Positions 28,929-39,542 of a DNA stretch of 64,000 bases are shown here, in pieces; position 1 is the stretch's first letter; the number at the start of each line of letters is the position of its first letter. The DNA comes from Thermoplasmata archaeon. Its GTDB lineage: Archaea > Thermoplasmatota > Thermoplasmata > Halarchaeoplasmatales > Halarchaeoplasmataceae. The notes under the pieces are model-generated. The model was not told the origin of the DNA. It saw nothing but the letters and a program-made list of their open reading frames with translations, and made no database searches. The DNA lies in assembly GCA_003552585.1 (NCBI GenBank), contig PUNK01000013.1:62001-126000 (forward strand), in the 5' to 3' direction. A program made the translations under genes and the position numbers.

Positions 28929-28933
28929 AGTGA

Positions 28934-29422
28934 TCATCTCACTTTAGCATACAATAAGCAGTCCCTGTATACCCCATCTCGCAAGTACGCTTTCTTGACT
29001 AGCCCTTCTTTGGAATATCCACACTTTTCTGCAACCTTTATACTAGCGGTGTTTTCCGGTTCCATCCGAATTTCCAAGCGAATGAGCTCCAACTCTTCGA
29101 AGGCTATCTTTTCCAGCTTCTTCACCGCTTCGGTCGCAATGCCCTTCCCCCAATATTCCTCGTCTATGAAGTAACCCATCTCCCCGATATGCTCCCGGTG
29201 CTGGTCAACCATTACACCGCAGGCACCCACTATTTCTCCCTGATAAAGAATGGTATAGTTGTATTCTTGGTTTTTCTCTCTCTTCTCATAATTCTTCTTT
29301 AACCACTCTCTTTCCTCCTCGACAGATTTGATATTGACCTCAAAGAATTCAAAATTTGGATTGCTCAATATCTCAAAAAACCTTTCAGCATCGGAAACCC
29401 TTTGGTACCTTAACTCAACCAT
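28934..29422 (-). CDS. GNAT acetyltransferase (RimJ/RimL-like)
   Basis: IGEMGYFIDEEYWGKGIATEAVKKLEKIAFEELELIRLEIRMEPENTASIKVAEKCGYSKEG. Confidence 0.92.
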   Translation of the reverse strand: MVELRYQRVSDAERFFEILSNPNFEFFEVNIKSVEEEREWLKKNYEKREKNQEYNYTILYQGEIVGACGVMVDQHREHIGEMGYFIDEEYWGKGIATEAVKKLEKIAFEELELIRLEIRMEPENTASIKVAEKCGYSKEGLVKKAYLRDGVYRDCLLYAKVR

Positions 29423-29590
29423 GTGGGTATAGAACCCATCGTGATTTAAAAGCGTACCGGTTTAAGTTTTCGACTAGACTTCCAGAGTTGATGATGTATA
29501 AGGGTTTACTTTTCTTATCTCACAGATACATCTGCCTCAACTTTCACTCTGCTTGAAGACGTAAATCTTATATCTCATATCTTTTTAAAG

Positions 29591-30376
29591 TTGACGATGA
29601 TTGATTACTTATCATCCAAATTTGTGTGGATCATCGTATCTATCGTGGTCACTTCTTCAGTGCTGGGAGTCTTCACCTGGCAAAGGGAGAGAACAGAAGA
29701 ACTTGAGTTGGATAGGCGTGCAAATATGATCACTGAAACGGTAGACGCTTTACTCAGCACGGACAGTGAATTCAGGGCACATGTTTCATTCGAAAACGAA
29801 AAGAGTTCATTTATACATCTAGAACCGACCATGAATGGAGAAAAATACGAGTTGATATTCACACCTTCCCACCTGATAGTGAACCAGGCACAATGGACTG
29901 TACATAGTAGGTTCATGGAGGAGATATATTTACTAGACCCTTACTTCCTTGGTGATGATACAGCCTCTTTGGCCCGAAGTCAAACAAGACTTGAGATAGA
30001 TCCCGATACGGATTTTATCATAGAATCACGGACCATGGGTGAAAGGAGCAAAGTTTTTGTTTATCCCGTTCAGGAAGATGATTTTTATGAGGATTTAGAA
30101 AACATCCAAGTAGAGATTGATGATTTTTTTGCTTTCAACCCTCTTGAAGAACCTGTAAACGCTAGTTTCAACACATCTTTTTCACACCCACTAGAGTTCA
30201 GAACCGATCACTTCAGCGTTATGTATGAAGGATTTGTTCCAGTACCAATACCTGTACTGGAAATTGAAGACCCTTTAGCAGTACCAGAGGAAGAGTCGGT
30301 GACTTTTGAAAGAAACAAAGTGTGGGAGGATGAAAACCTGACGATAGAAAGGAGTATGTTCCTTTCAAACTCCTGA
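29591..30376 (+). CDS. Membrane-anchored extracytoplasmic protein, unknown
   Basis: 261 aa; N-terminal TM FVWIIVSIVVTSSVLGVFTW; overlaps the giant gene tail-to-tail by 12 nt. Confidence 0.7.
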   Translation: MTMIDYLSSKFVWIIVSIVVTSSVLGVFTWQRERTEELELDRRANMITETVDALLSTDSEFRAHVSFENEKSSFIHLEPTMNGEKYELIFTPSHLIVNQAQWTVHSRFMEEIYLLDPYFLGDDTASLARSQTRLEIDPDTDFIIESRTMGERSKVFVYPVQEDDFYEDLENIQVEIDDFFAFNPLEEPVNASFNTSFSHPLEFRTDHFSVMYEGFVPVPIPVLEIEDPLAVPEEESVTFERNKVWEDENLTIERSMFLSNS

Positions 30377-33300
30377 TATTGTTCCTTTTATCAGATGTTT
30401 CTCTGGGATGCTAACACCAAAATCCATACTCCATGGCCCCATATCCCTTCCTGCTATATTGGCTAGTGCGGGAACGTCTGCAGTGAATTTACATGCAATC
30501 TCTCCCCTTCCGACCTCGGTAGAGATGAAAGTATTACTTATCACTGTATCAGGTAAGCCTTTTGAAGGAAGTGAAGGACTCATGTCTACTATATTCTCTA
30601 TGAATTCCATAATACTCTCTGCTATCCAGAGGACGAAATCAGATATCGCTTGACCACCTGATATACCGAACGCAAACTCCACTTCAACCCCGGAAATAGC
30701 GGCTTTGAAGAATAAAGAGAGTTCGGTAACCAACTCCTTTGCTAAATTTATGAACTCATTGAGCATCATCGAGACCAATGTCCTGACAAAATCGACCAAA
30801 TAAGTTAATCCGATAGCAGTCTCTTTGACCGCTTCCACAGCATTATAAAAGGACGTATGGAATATGCCCTCGACAAGTTTTAAGGTCTCGTTCTTACCCA
30901 TGGTCTCCATCCTAAATCCGAGATCTATATCAGACACGACTACGGGCCCTATCGGTATCCTCGCTTGATTTATAGGTGTGTAATCTCCTAAGGACTTCTC
31001 TAACTTTTCTTTTGTACCCTTTTCTGAAGGACCTTCAAACTCTACCTCTGTCCCATCTTCATTTTTTCCAGATAGATGATAATTCGAAGAGTACTTCCCC
31101 TCATCTTCATGAGCTAAAGGATCTATTATCCAGCCTGCATGAAAATTTCTCACGTTGATGGTCCCAAAGGCGATAACGTTCGTGTGCAGGAGGTTGAGGT
31201 TGAAAGTGTATCCCGTACCACGGATTTTACCCCCGAACGATACGTTCATGTATCTGATGGACTGTTGATCCAGTCCCGGTAAATCAGTCACTGTACCTTC
31301 AGGGGTGATCTCGACTAACATATCAAAGTTGAGAAGACGGAGCACACGGTCCAAACTCTCAAGCACTCCACTTCCGACCAATCGCTCTACCATATCCTGA
31401 GCTATATCCGCCAGTATGCCCACTAGATAATACAGGTATTCCCCTAAAGTGCTCAGTATTTCCTCAGCATACTCTTTGACTCTCTGTATCAATTCATCAG
31501 CGAGTTGAAGTAGATAGTGAATTCCATCGATCACCTGTGTGACTGCCCCACTGACTAAGTTCCACGCCTCCCTCATAAATGCACGAATATCGCTAAGAAG
31601 ATCGCTTGATAGCTCATATTCCACATCGTTCAAACGCCATCCCGTAGCCACGGTGATATTCAAAGAAAAACCGAGGGCGAAGGACTCGTTTACAGCAGCT
31701 TTCATGTAACTTCCATTGGTCAATAGATCCGGATCTTCCTTGGAAACGTTGACCTCTATTTCATAGTCAGGAACCGTAACATTCAGATGCGTTTCGAAGG
31801 GGCGCGAAGATATCCGGGTTAAATCAGTGTAATGGGTACCACCCATCACGGTTATGTTGATCTCATCTTTTATCTCTAAATAGAAGGGGTCCATATGGAC
31901 ATCTAAATTTAGAGTAGAGCCCTTTTCATAGTTGAATCTATCATCTAACACCGGTCTGTACTCGATACCACTCGTCCGGATATTGGATAACATACCTCGA
32001 GTGGTCGTGCCTAGCATGTCTTCTAAAAGATCGAATAGAGACCCAGAGTGCCTTTCGAACCTATCTCCTAAAAAGGTCCAAGCCTTTCTCTCAAAGAGAT
32101 TACCTTCTATATGTTCGCCGTTATAACTTGTAGCGAAACTTATCGTAACAGACTCTAAGAGACCGTTACCGTACTCGTCTTTAACGTTTTCTACGCAGAA
32201 TTCGTATACCGTACCCGGCTCCATCCCCTCATAATAGATGTAAACTATGGTCTTTTCCTCGTTCCATACCATATCATAAAGAACAGGACCTTCAGTCAGA
32301 TCGACTTGAAGTGTAGAGGGATCGACGGGTTCTGAAAATATCACTGTCAGTGGGGCTTGTGTGAGGAACTGTTCTGCTCCATCTCTAGGATACACTTCAA
32401 CTATAAAAGGAGCGATATGGTCCCGGGTCTGAAAGGTAAATGGATGTTCTAAACCTTCTTTTGGTATCACCGTTCGCCCATATTCATCTACACACTCAAG
32501 TTCCACGGCATACCATGTGTTGGCTTCGAAGCCTGAATGACTTATAGTCACCTCGTTTACATCATCATTCCAATCCATTGCAAGATCTTTTACATACGGT
32601 GTGACGGTTATTTCGAAGGACGATCTGTTGATAGGCTCATCGAATCGGATAATGATATCCTGATCTACATCGACACCTACGCTGTTATGTGAAGGGTATT
32701 TTTCCACTATCATAGGTAAAGAAACATCCTCGGTCTTGAATGTCATGGTAAATGATCCTTGGTCTTGTTGCGTTAGAACATCGCTGTGATCCGCTTCAGC
32801 TTCGAGTGCTCCAAGATCGATTTGAAGTTCGATATATTCACCCGGGGGAAAAGGTTCGTGAGTTAGTTTCAATCTTTTTCCTTCTTTCTCTCTTTCAGCC
32901 TCCCAACCATGATCTCCAGAGACCAAGTCTTCCACATCATCAACGAGTACAATAGGTTCACTGAATGTCAATATCACATCTCTTTGAAGACCCACTTCCG
33001 ACTCCTCTAGCGGATAATAACTTTCCAATCGAGCGAAGTCTTCCGTTTTCCAAAAATGTTCGTACTCTTCATAAAGTGGAGAGGCCGTCCCATTATCTAC
33101 ATCTCTCACATCATGGATGACTAGTTCATGATCTGTATTTCTATCGAGAAAATCTATAGGTGTAAAAACGGCTGTTGTGTTGTCTTCGATCCATGATACA
33201 TCAAAATCGACCGTAGGTGAGACCGAGTGATTCAAAGTCTCAGGTGCCACAGTTTCTGAAAATACGACAGAAAAATCATGGTCGGTAGGCCATGGTCCTT

Positions 33301-36202
33301 CTCCATCCGGTATAACATCTATTACCCTAGGTCGATCATCGACCAGTATCTGTTCCGTAGTACTATTTTTTGAGCCGTGTTCATCTTCTATCTCTAGGGT
33401 TATCGTGTAATTACCCGGCTCCTCATATGTATGATTAGGTTCGTCTCCATAGTGAGTGTTACCATCACCAAGATCCCAAGTTACGTTAACTATATCTCCT
33501 ACTTTATCGTAACTCTCGTGCCTCATCTCCACTTCTTTTCCTTCCCATGAGGGAGAGGGTTCTATAGTCGATATCTGAGCTACGGGGATAAGATTGACGA
33601 TGAGGGTGGTGTTGTCGATCCTCCTCTCTCTTTCATCATCGTAAGCATGAAATGATATCGTGTGCTTTCCAGGTGTTAGAAGTTCTGCATCCATCTCGAA
33701 CTCTTTCTCTTTAGCTAACCCTCCGTCTATATCAGAGATCCAATGTAAAGGTCTCCAATCTTCCTCGACCTCTGCTTCGAAATGTATGATATCTTCACCA
33801 ACCGTCGCTGGATTAGGACTAACATCGACTATCATGTCTGCATGGTCACGTAAATGATGTCCGGACCGTACTCCTTGAGTTGTATAAGATGTATTGAACT
33901 GGTAAGAGTCTAGTGCCTGTATTATGAGACCGTCTTCAGGTGAATGTTCCTTTTCGAAGTTGACCTCGTCAATCTCTCTCTCTTTGATCTCTTGAAATGC
34001 ATCATCTAATGGATCTTCAAGCTCCTCTTTGACCCCACTATAAAAGGGCCTTTTTCGCACCAGTTGAGAGATTTCCTCACGGGACGGATATCCTTCTTGA
34101 GACCAGCTGAAATCGACGGAATCGTTCAATCCTCCTTTACTTGTTTCCGTTCCGTCAACACTAAATTTGAGCCAAGGACTGTTTTCAGAGGTTATTCTAT
34201 CAGCCGTTCTTTCGAGAGCACTCTCTACGGAGTTTTCTGTAAAAGTATCGTATTCCTCCTTTAGGACATCCTTCAAAGCATCCACTCTAGGTTCTGGTTT
34301 GTCTTCCTCATGAAGAAATTCCATGATGATATTTAATATATCGGCTGGATTGTTTCTGTAATGTTCTATCGTTTCTTCCAACGCTCCGTCAACTGCATCG
34401 GATATGTCGTCGAAAAGGGAGCGTCTATCATGAACATCTACCTTAACTTTTTCAAACTCTTCAAGAGCCTCCTGAAGTTCTGGATTGTTGATCAAATCAT
34501 CAGCTATCTTCTCCACCACTGCCCTGACAGCATCTGAGATGGAGTCTATATCATCTTCTGTTTCTTCATCATAATGATCTAAGAAAAAGTCCTCCCAGAC
34601 CTCATCGTTACCCTGTAAAATATCTCTTTCTCTGAAGTACATCGGCCCTCCATCAACAAGGACTTCCATGTCGATTTCCATCACATCGAATCCTATGACT
34701 TTCTCTTCCGCCCCACAGCGAACTTCCACTATCTCTCCAGACGAATCTTCCACCTCTATCGTTTCGTTGCAGGTATCACCCCTTTCTCCCCTGTGAGGTT
34801 CTCCATGTTCACAGGAGTATTGATACCATCGATGCTCATCACCGGTCAATCTCACTTTCATAGACATGTCTTCACTGTACTCAAAATCATCGGGAAGCCA
34901 TGGATAGCCCATCATCCTCTCTCCGTTTATCGTATCGAAGGGGTGATATACCGCTCTTAAAACAGTGGTACTCATGAGCCCAGCCCCTCTAAAGGTTTCT
35001 TCCACCCAGTTTTTTACCTGCTCTAACTGCTCTTCAGAGACCTCTTCTTCATCATCGCCCAATATACTATCTAGATAACTCAATCCCGGTTCAATCAATG
35101 CAGCCACACCGTCCCTCAAGGAACGATAGCCTTGATATAGGGTATCAACTACGTTGGTTATACCCATGTAATCGAAATATCTGAGTATAAACTGGTCAAC
35201 AAGGGTGTTGAGAGTTTGGGCTAGTATCACCTCAAAATCAAGAGATCTCGTATCGTTTTTATCCACTAGGATCCCGTCATAAGCATAAACGTGGAAAAGG
35301 ACAACGATATCTCCAGGATCGATCCTTCCTGAATCAAGATAGTTTCCAAGAAGTTCAGACATATCTACAGAGCCCCCTGTATGATTCGAACATAAGGACT
35401 CAACCGTCCTGTTATCGTATCCCCTGAATTGAGAGGCCATCTCAAGGATCAATGCTAGATTGACTGCCATCTCCACATCGTCCGGGTCAAGTAGTGATCC
35501 CGGGTCCATGTTACCCTCTCCGTCTCTCTTGATCATGGTCCTATACTGAGCCAATGTTGTCAATATATACTCAGTTATCCGTCCTACATTTCCCTTCTCC
35601 CTAGATAGCGAGTTTCCGAAGGAGTCGATACGATCCTTCATGAAAGGGTAAGGGATGTCAACGGGTATCTCTATCTCCCTCTCTTTCTGCATAGTATGCC
35701 CACTTGCTTCATCTATGGACTCTGCGCTAACCCAACCCGTCACCTTGTAAGAAAATGTACGGTTAACAGAACTCATCTCAGGATCAGGATCACCGGGTGT
35801 TTGGACGTTATCTTCTATAGAAACGGTCCTGTAGTCAAGGGTAATATTATGTTCCAAAAGTCTTACTTCTATACTACCCTGATCCCAGCCCTCATGATCT
35901 TCAAGGTGATCTGCTGATCTTATACTAAATAACTGATGGGGTGTATCGGAAGAACGACCGTTACCATCAAAAGCTGAGCGGACTGCGATCAAACGTAATT
36001 TTTCTTCAAGGGAATCGAAGGCATTTTCCAATTCAACATCCAATGAATTAATGATATCTTTCCTTAGTCGCTCAGCATGTCTTTCCCTCTCTATCCTTCC
36101 CATATGAGCTGCCGCCATGATCGCAAGAAGGAGTATAAGGATTCCAAGTACTGCAAAGGACGCACTTGCGGTTTTATCATCTACTAAAGGCCTATCGAAC
36201 AT
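30365..36202 (-). CDS. Giant (1945 aa) secreted/membrane-anchored protein with PKD and SbsA-type Ig-like (Big_5) domains; possibly related to haloarchaeal DUF7286-type proteins (inference)
   Basis: N-terminal TM SASFAVLGILILLLAIMAAAH; PKD VTWDLGDGNTHYGDEPNHTYEEPGNYTITLEIEDEHGS; several Big_5-like repeats (ITVIFSEPVDPSTL, IIIRFDEPINRSSF, VILTFSEPIVLVDD). Confidence 0.85.
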   Translation of the reverse strand: MFDRPLVDDKTASASFAVLGILILLLAIMAAAHMGRIERERHAERLRKDIINSLDVELENAFDSLEEKLRLIAVRSAFDGNGRSSDTPHQLFSIRSADHLEDHEGWDQGSIEVRLLEHNITLDYRTVSIEDNVQTPGDPDPEMSSVNRTFSYKVTGWVSAESIDEASGHTMQKEREIEIPVDIPYPFMKDRIDSFGNSLSREKGNVGRITEYILTTLAQYRTMIKRDGEGNMDPGSLLDPDDVEMAVNLALILEMASQFRGYDNRTVESLCSNHTGGSVDMSELLGNYLDSGRIDPGDIVVLFHVYAYDGILVDKNDTRSLDFEVILAQTLNTLVDQFILRYFDYMGITNVVDTLYQGYRSLRDGVAALIEPGLSYLDSILGDDEEEVSEEQLEQVKNWVEETFRGAGLMSTTVLRAVYHPFDTINGERMMGYPWLPDDFEYSEDMSMKVRLTGDEHRWYQYSCEHGEPHRGERGDTCNETIEVEDSSGEIVEVRCGAEEKVIGFDVMEIDMEVLVDGGPMYFRERDILQGNDEVWEDFFLDHYDEETEDDIDSISDAVRAVVEKIADDLINNPELQEALEEFEKVKVDVHDRRSLFDDISDAVDGALEETIEHYRNNPADILNIIMEFLHEEDKPEPRVDALKDVLKEEYDTFTENSVESALERTADRITSENSPWLKFSVDGTETSKGGLNDSVDFSWSQEGYPSREEISQLVRKRPFYSGVKEELEDPLDDAFQEIKEREIDEVNFEKEHSPEDGLIIQALDSYQFNTSYTTQGVRSGHHLRDHADMIVDVSPNPATVGEDIIHFEAEVEEDWRPLHWISDIDGGLAKEKEFEMDAELLTPGKHTISFHAYDDERERRIDNTTLIVNLIPVAQISTIEPSPSWEGKEVEMRHESYDKVGDIVNVTWDLGDGNTHYGDEPNHTYEEPGNYTITLEIEDEHGSKNSTTEQILVDDRPRVIDVIPDGEGPWPTDHDFSVVFSETVAPETLNHSVSPTVDFDVSWIEDNTTAVFTPIDFLDRNTDHELVIHDVRDVDNGTASPLYEEYEHFWKTEDFARLESYYPLEESEVGLQRDVILTFSEPIVLVDDVEDLVSGDHGWEAEREKEGKRLKLTHEPFPPGEYIELQIDLGALEAEADHSDVLTQQDQGSFTMTFKTEDVSLPMIVEKYPSHNSVGVDVDQDIIIRFDEPINRSSFEITVTPYVKDLAMDWNDDVNEVTISHSGFEANTWYAVELECVDEYGRTVIPKEGLEHPFTFQTRDHIAPFIVEVYPRDGAEQFLTQAPLTVIFSEPVDPSTLQVDLTEGPVLYDMVWNEEKTIVYIYYEGMEPGTVYEFCVENVKDEYGNGLLESVTISFATSYNGEHIEGNLFERKAWTFLGDRFERHSGSLFDLLEDMLGTTTRGMLSNIRTSGIEYRPVLDDRFNYEKGSTLNLDVHMDPFYLEIKDEINITVMGGTHYTDLTRISSRPFETHLNVTVPDYEIEVNVSKEDPDLLTNGSYMKAAVNESFALGFSLNITVATGWRLNDVEYELSSDLLSDIRAFMREAWNLVSGAVTQVIDGIHYLLQLADELIQRVKEYAEEILSTLGEYLYYLVGILADIAQDMVERLVGSGVLESLDRVLRLLNFDMLVEITPEGTVTDLPGLDQQSIRYMNVSFGGKIRGTGYTFNLNLLHTNVIAFGTINVRNFHAGWIIDPLAHEDEGKYSSNYHLSGKNEDGTEVEFEGPSEKGTKEKLEKSLGDYTPINQARIPIGPVVVSDIDLGFRMETMGKNETLKLVEGIFHTSFYNAVEAVKETAIGLTYLVDFVRTLVSMMLNEFINLAKELVTELSLFFKAAISGVEVEFAFGISGGQAISDFVLWIAESIMEFIENIVDMSPSLPSKGLPDTVISNTFISTEVGRGEIACKFTADVPALANIAGRDMGPWSMDFGVSIPEKHLIKGTISGV

Positions 36203-36405
36203 CGCTTTCGGCGGCGCAAAACTAGGGTGATATATACAATTTTCGAAATACCTACTGTATCATCGATCTTCAGCTTTGGATTATTTCCAACAAAGGTTCT
36301 ACCTGAATATAAAAGGAACATGTGGCTATGAAATATCCATGCCTAAAAAGATCATCGTATTCACACGGAAAAGATTAAAATCCTGCGAAAGTCATGAAGG
36401 GTATA

Positions 36406-36463
36406 GTGATGAAAAGACCCCCCTGAGCCTCAAAAGGCTGTGATGAAGATCATTGAGTGCTGA
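36406..36463 (+). ncRNA. Candidate archaeal C/D box sRNA
   Basis: GTGATGA (C) -10 nt- CTGA (D') -13 nt- GTGATGA (C') -13 nt- CTGA (D), in a 262-nt intergenic gap. Confidence 0.45.
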
Positions 36464-36464
36464 C

Positions 36465-36665
36465 TCATGGTTCTACTGTCTCATACCCTTCAACAGTATA
36501 CGGCTGAAGTACTAGTATGCCAAAACCCATCCATACTATCAGTGCTATAGAAAGTAGTATGTTGTCTATCCACCATACGTGATTTATTATCATCAATGCG
36601 ATGGGCAATACAACGGATAGCAGCATGTATATGAACACCCTGATGAACGACCTTTTACGAGCCAT
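36465..36665 (-). CDS. Small two-TM membrane protein
   Basis: 66 aa MARKRSFIRVFIYMLLSVVLPIALMIINHVWWIDNILLSIALIVWMGFGILVLQPYTVEGYETVEP. Confidence 0.65.
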   Translation of the reverse strand: MARKRSFIRVFIYMLLSVVLPIALMIINHVWWIDNILLSIALIVWMGFGILVLQPYTVEGYETVEP

Positions 36666-36752
36666 GGAGTGACTTAGAGGTGGATTTAGATAAATATTTT
36701 TGGGTGCGAAAACCTATTATACAGAAAAAATCGTGTTGACGGATGGGTAAAG

Positions 36753-38066
36753 ATGAGGAAAGAAATGGTCTGTTTATTGATATCCCTGATACTGATACTC
36801 GGGGTATGTACAAATGCCTATGCCTCTTGGGATCCTGGTGATTCATGGTCATACGGCTGGCTCTATGATTACTCAGAGCATAAAGAAGAAATCATCGACG
36901 ATATAGAGCAGAGTGTGGGAGATGATTGGGATATAAGATTTGATGATCTCTATGGTGGATTCATTTCCATGTTCAGCACCAGGCTCTTAAGAGAAAGAGA
37001 CGGTGTTTTCGAGTTCGAATACCACGGTGGAATGTATTCAAAAGGAGCACTAGTATTTTCTGCAGAGGAAATGAGCGGTGAAGAGGGAGATCTTTTAGAA
37101 GTCGATATTAAAACTAACGAGCTCGACAGTCAATTCAGTGGAAGGATTTGGATAGAAGAACACTGGTTCGGTGAGGAGGAACAAAAGGTATACGCAGTTA
37201 AAAGACAAGAGATCACCACAAAAGGAGCGATCGATTATGAAGCTGATGTAGACCTGTTTCAGACCGTGGATGAAGACAGGGTTCACCTGAGCGCCAGCTA
37301 CATAGTAGAGGGGGACTGGAATATGGATCTCGACTTGGAGTATGATCCGCCTCTCCCCTGGATCCCTGTAAATTATACTGATGGGGTCAACATGAGTGAA
37401 AGATCCTCGGTTGATAAGGTTGGATTTCTGAATGGTAATATCTACACCAGCATACAAGTGGAAGGTTTTGAAGAATACAGCCATATCTACGATCAAAGGA
37501 TAAGTACAAGCTTGAGAGGAGTAGAAAAAGTGATGGCAGAATTGATTGAGGAGGATGGAAGATATCGGAAGCCTTCCCCTATCATCGGTGGGATGAACTT
37601 AGGTGCCTCTGCCCTCTATTACGATATAGGACATCACGACGAGTTCATAAATAGAAGCATAGGATGGCACACAGGAGCTAGTTACAGCGAAGAAGGTAAC
37701 TTTTACGATCATTATTACCTATCCTGGGCTGGACCCACATTGAGCATGTACGCCGATATAGAAAACGAAGACTTCGATATTGCACTGCACCCGATGGCAG
37801 AGGGGTTCCAAAACATAAGGTCTGAACCTTTCTCCGAAGATGATTATGATGAGTTCATGATGGATAGAAAAGAATATTTTGAATATTACATAACGATGCC
37901 TAGAGATGACATACCTTGGGTTCTGTATACTTTGATACCCATTATGGCCCTTGGTGTGCTGTTTATAGGTGCTTTATACCTCCAGAAAAGAAAACGGAGC
38001 TCTTCTGAAGAAACCTACCAGGAATATTATGGTGATAGATCAGGTAAAGAGAATGAAAAGGAATAG
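36753..38066 (+). CDS. Secreted/membrane-anchored protein, tandem paralog 1
   Basis: Signal peptide, WDPGDSWSYGWLYDYSEHKEEI..., C-terminal TM plus charged tail. Confidence 0.78.
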   Translation: MRKEMVCLLISLILILGVCTNAYASWDPGDSWSYGWLYDYSEHKEEIIDDIEQSVGDDWDIRFDDLYGGFISMFSTRLLRERDGVFEFEYHGGMYSKGALVFSAEEMSGEEGDLLEVDIKTNELDSQFSGRIWIEEHWFGEEEQKVYAVKRQEITTKGAIDYEADVDLFQTVDEDRVHLSASYIVEGDWNMDLDLEYDPPLPWIPVNYTDGVNMSERSSVDKVGFLNGNIYTSIQVEGFEEYSHIYDQRISTSLRGVEKVMAELIEEDGRYRKPSPIIGGMNLGASALYYDIGHHDEFINRSIGWHTGASYSEEGNFYDHYYLSWAGPTLSMYADIENEDFDIALHPMAEGFQNIRSEPFSEDDYDEFMMDRKEYFEYYITMPRDDIPWVLYTLIPIMALGVLFIGALYLQKRKRSSSEETYQEYYGDRSGKENEKE

Positions 38067-38127
38067 AACATCGTCGGACCATCTTTTGATAAGAGTTAAA
38101 TAGGGAGTATATAACTGATTTAAAAGG

Positions 38128-39471
38128 ATGATAAAGAAATTGCTGGTATTATTGATAGCTTTTACGATGTTCACCACTTTGACGTCCGCAGAATGGACTG
38201 AACAGGACGGATGGTCATACATGTGGTCTGAAGACATATCGGATCATAGGGAGGAGATCGAAGAAAATTTGGAGGAGGGAGAGGAGTTCAATGATGGAAA
38301 TATAAAAGTTGAAATAAAAGAATTAGAGGGTGGGTTCGTTTCTATGTTCTGGATGGAGTATGCTGGAGAGGAAAATGGACTACATCGATTTGATTATGAA
38401 GGAGGTGTTTACTCTTCCTCGATTATCGATATTTCTATAGAAACTTCCTTTGAAGAGATGCACTTCTCAGTAAACACGAGAAACGAACTCAAGCATTTCG
38501 ACTGTTCTGCATCCGGAAGCATATGGCTAAAAGAATACAACTATACCGAACATCTTCCTCATAGGATAGACGATACACATGCATACGGTATAGTAAGACA
38601 GACCATAGAATCAGAAGGGTCCATTGAAAGCGACATCGAGGTGAAAGGAGAGGGGACATTCGATAGTGAAGACACCGATATGTCACAAGAGATAAATTTG
38701 ATTGTAGACTGGAACTCATTTTTTGATATCACTTTCGACCCACCGATGCCGTGGTTGACTATAGATGGTGAAGATATAAGAGGTAATATACAAGTGAATG
38801 CACAGATTGAAGAGGGAGAGATGAACGGAAATATACATCTAAAAGCGGTATCAGAAGGACTCGAAAACAGGGAAGAAACGATAGAAGAGAATATAGATGG
38901 TGTGGAATTCAAAACATCGGAAACATTGAGAACTTCACTAACACGCCAGGACTGGAAATTTATAAAATCATCACCGATCACGAATTCATTATTGATAGGT
39001 CCCGAGGCCATATTGACCGAAGTAGATTATTCTTTCCGGCCTATAGAATTAACTATCGGACGGCGTTCTCCGGCTGATTATGATGAGGAAACGAGATTTT
39101 ACGATACACTTTATATGCCTAAATTAGGACCAGCTTCAGGTATGATTTTCCAAGCGGGGTTTGGGATGTATGTGGATGAAGACTTAGGCATGGTGCCATC
39201 CCGCAGTGTTGAAAAAGAGGAATTCGATGAATTCATTTCAAACAGAAGGGGTTATTACGAAGAAGAGATGGGGATAAGACGTCCTATAATCCCATGGTTT
39301 TTGATGATACCCATCGCTGCGGCCTTGGCTTCCGTGATCGCTATAGCATTTTATCAACATAGAAAAAAGTCCAAGTACAATTATCCTCATTACAATACTC
39401 AAAATGACCTTGAACAATATGAAGATGATTTTCAAGATGATGAATCACCTAGGAAAAAGATGTTATCATAA
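38128..39471 (+). CDS. Secreted/membrane-anchored protein, tandem paralog 2
   Basis: Signal peptide, WTEQDGWSYMWSEDISDHREEI..., C-terminal TM plus charged tail; same layout as the preceding gene. Confidence 0.78.
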   Translation: MIKKLLVLLIAFTMFTTLTSAEWTEQDGWSYMWSEDISDHREEIEENLEEGEEFNDGNIKVEIKELEGGFVSMFWMEYAGEENGLHRFDYEGGVYSSSIIDISIETSFEEMHFSVNTRNELKHFDCSASGSIWLKEYNYTEHLPHRIDDTHAYGIVRQTIESEGSIESDIEVKGEGTFDSEDTDMSQEINLIVDWNSFFDITFDPPMPWLTIDGEDIRGNIQVNAQIEEGEMNGNIHLKAVSEGLENREETIEENIDGVEFKTSETLRTSLTRQDWKFIKSSPITNSLLIGPEAILTEVDYSFRPIELTIGRRSPADYDEETRFYDTLYMPKLGPASGMIFQAGFGMYVDEDLGMVPSRSVEKEEFDEFISNRRGYYEEEMGIRRPIIPWFLMIPIAAALASVIAIAFYQHRKKSKYNYPHYNTQNDLEQYEDDFQDDESPRKKMLS

Positions 39472-39542
39472 TATCATATTTTCCTTACAAAGGTGCTCTC
39501 TTTAAATACTAGAACGACAGTTATTATATTCGGTGAAATAAG

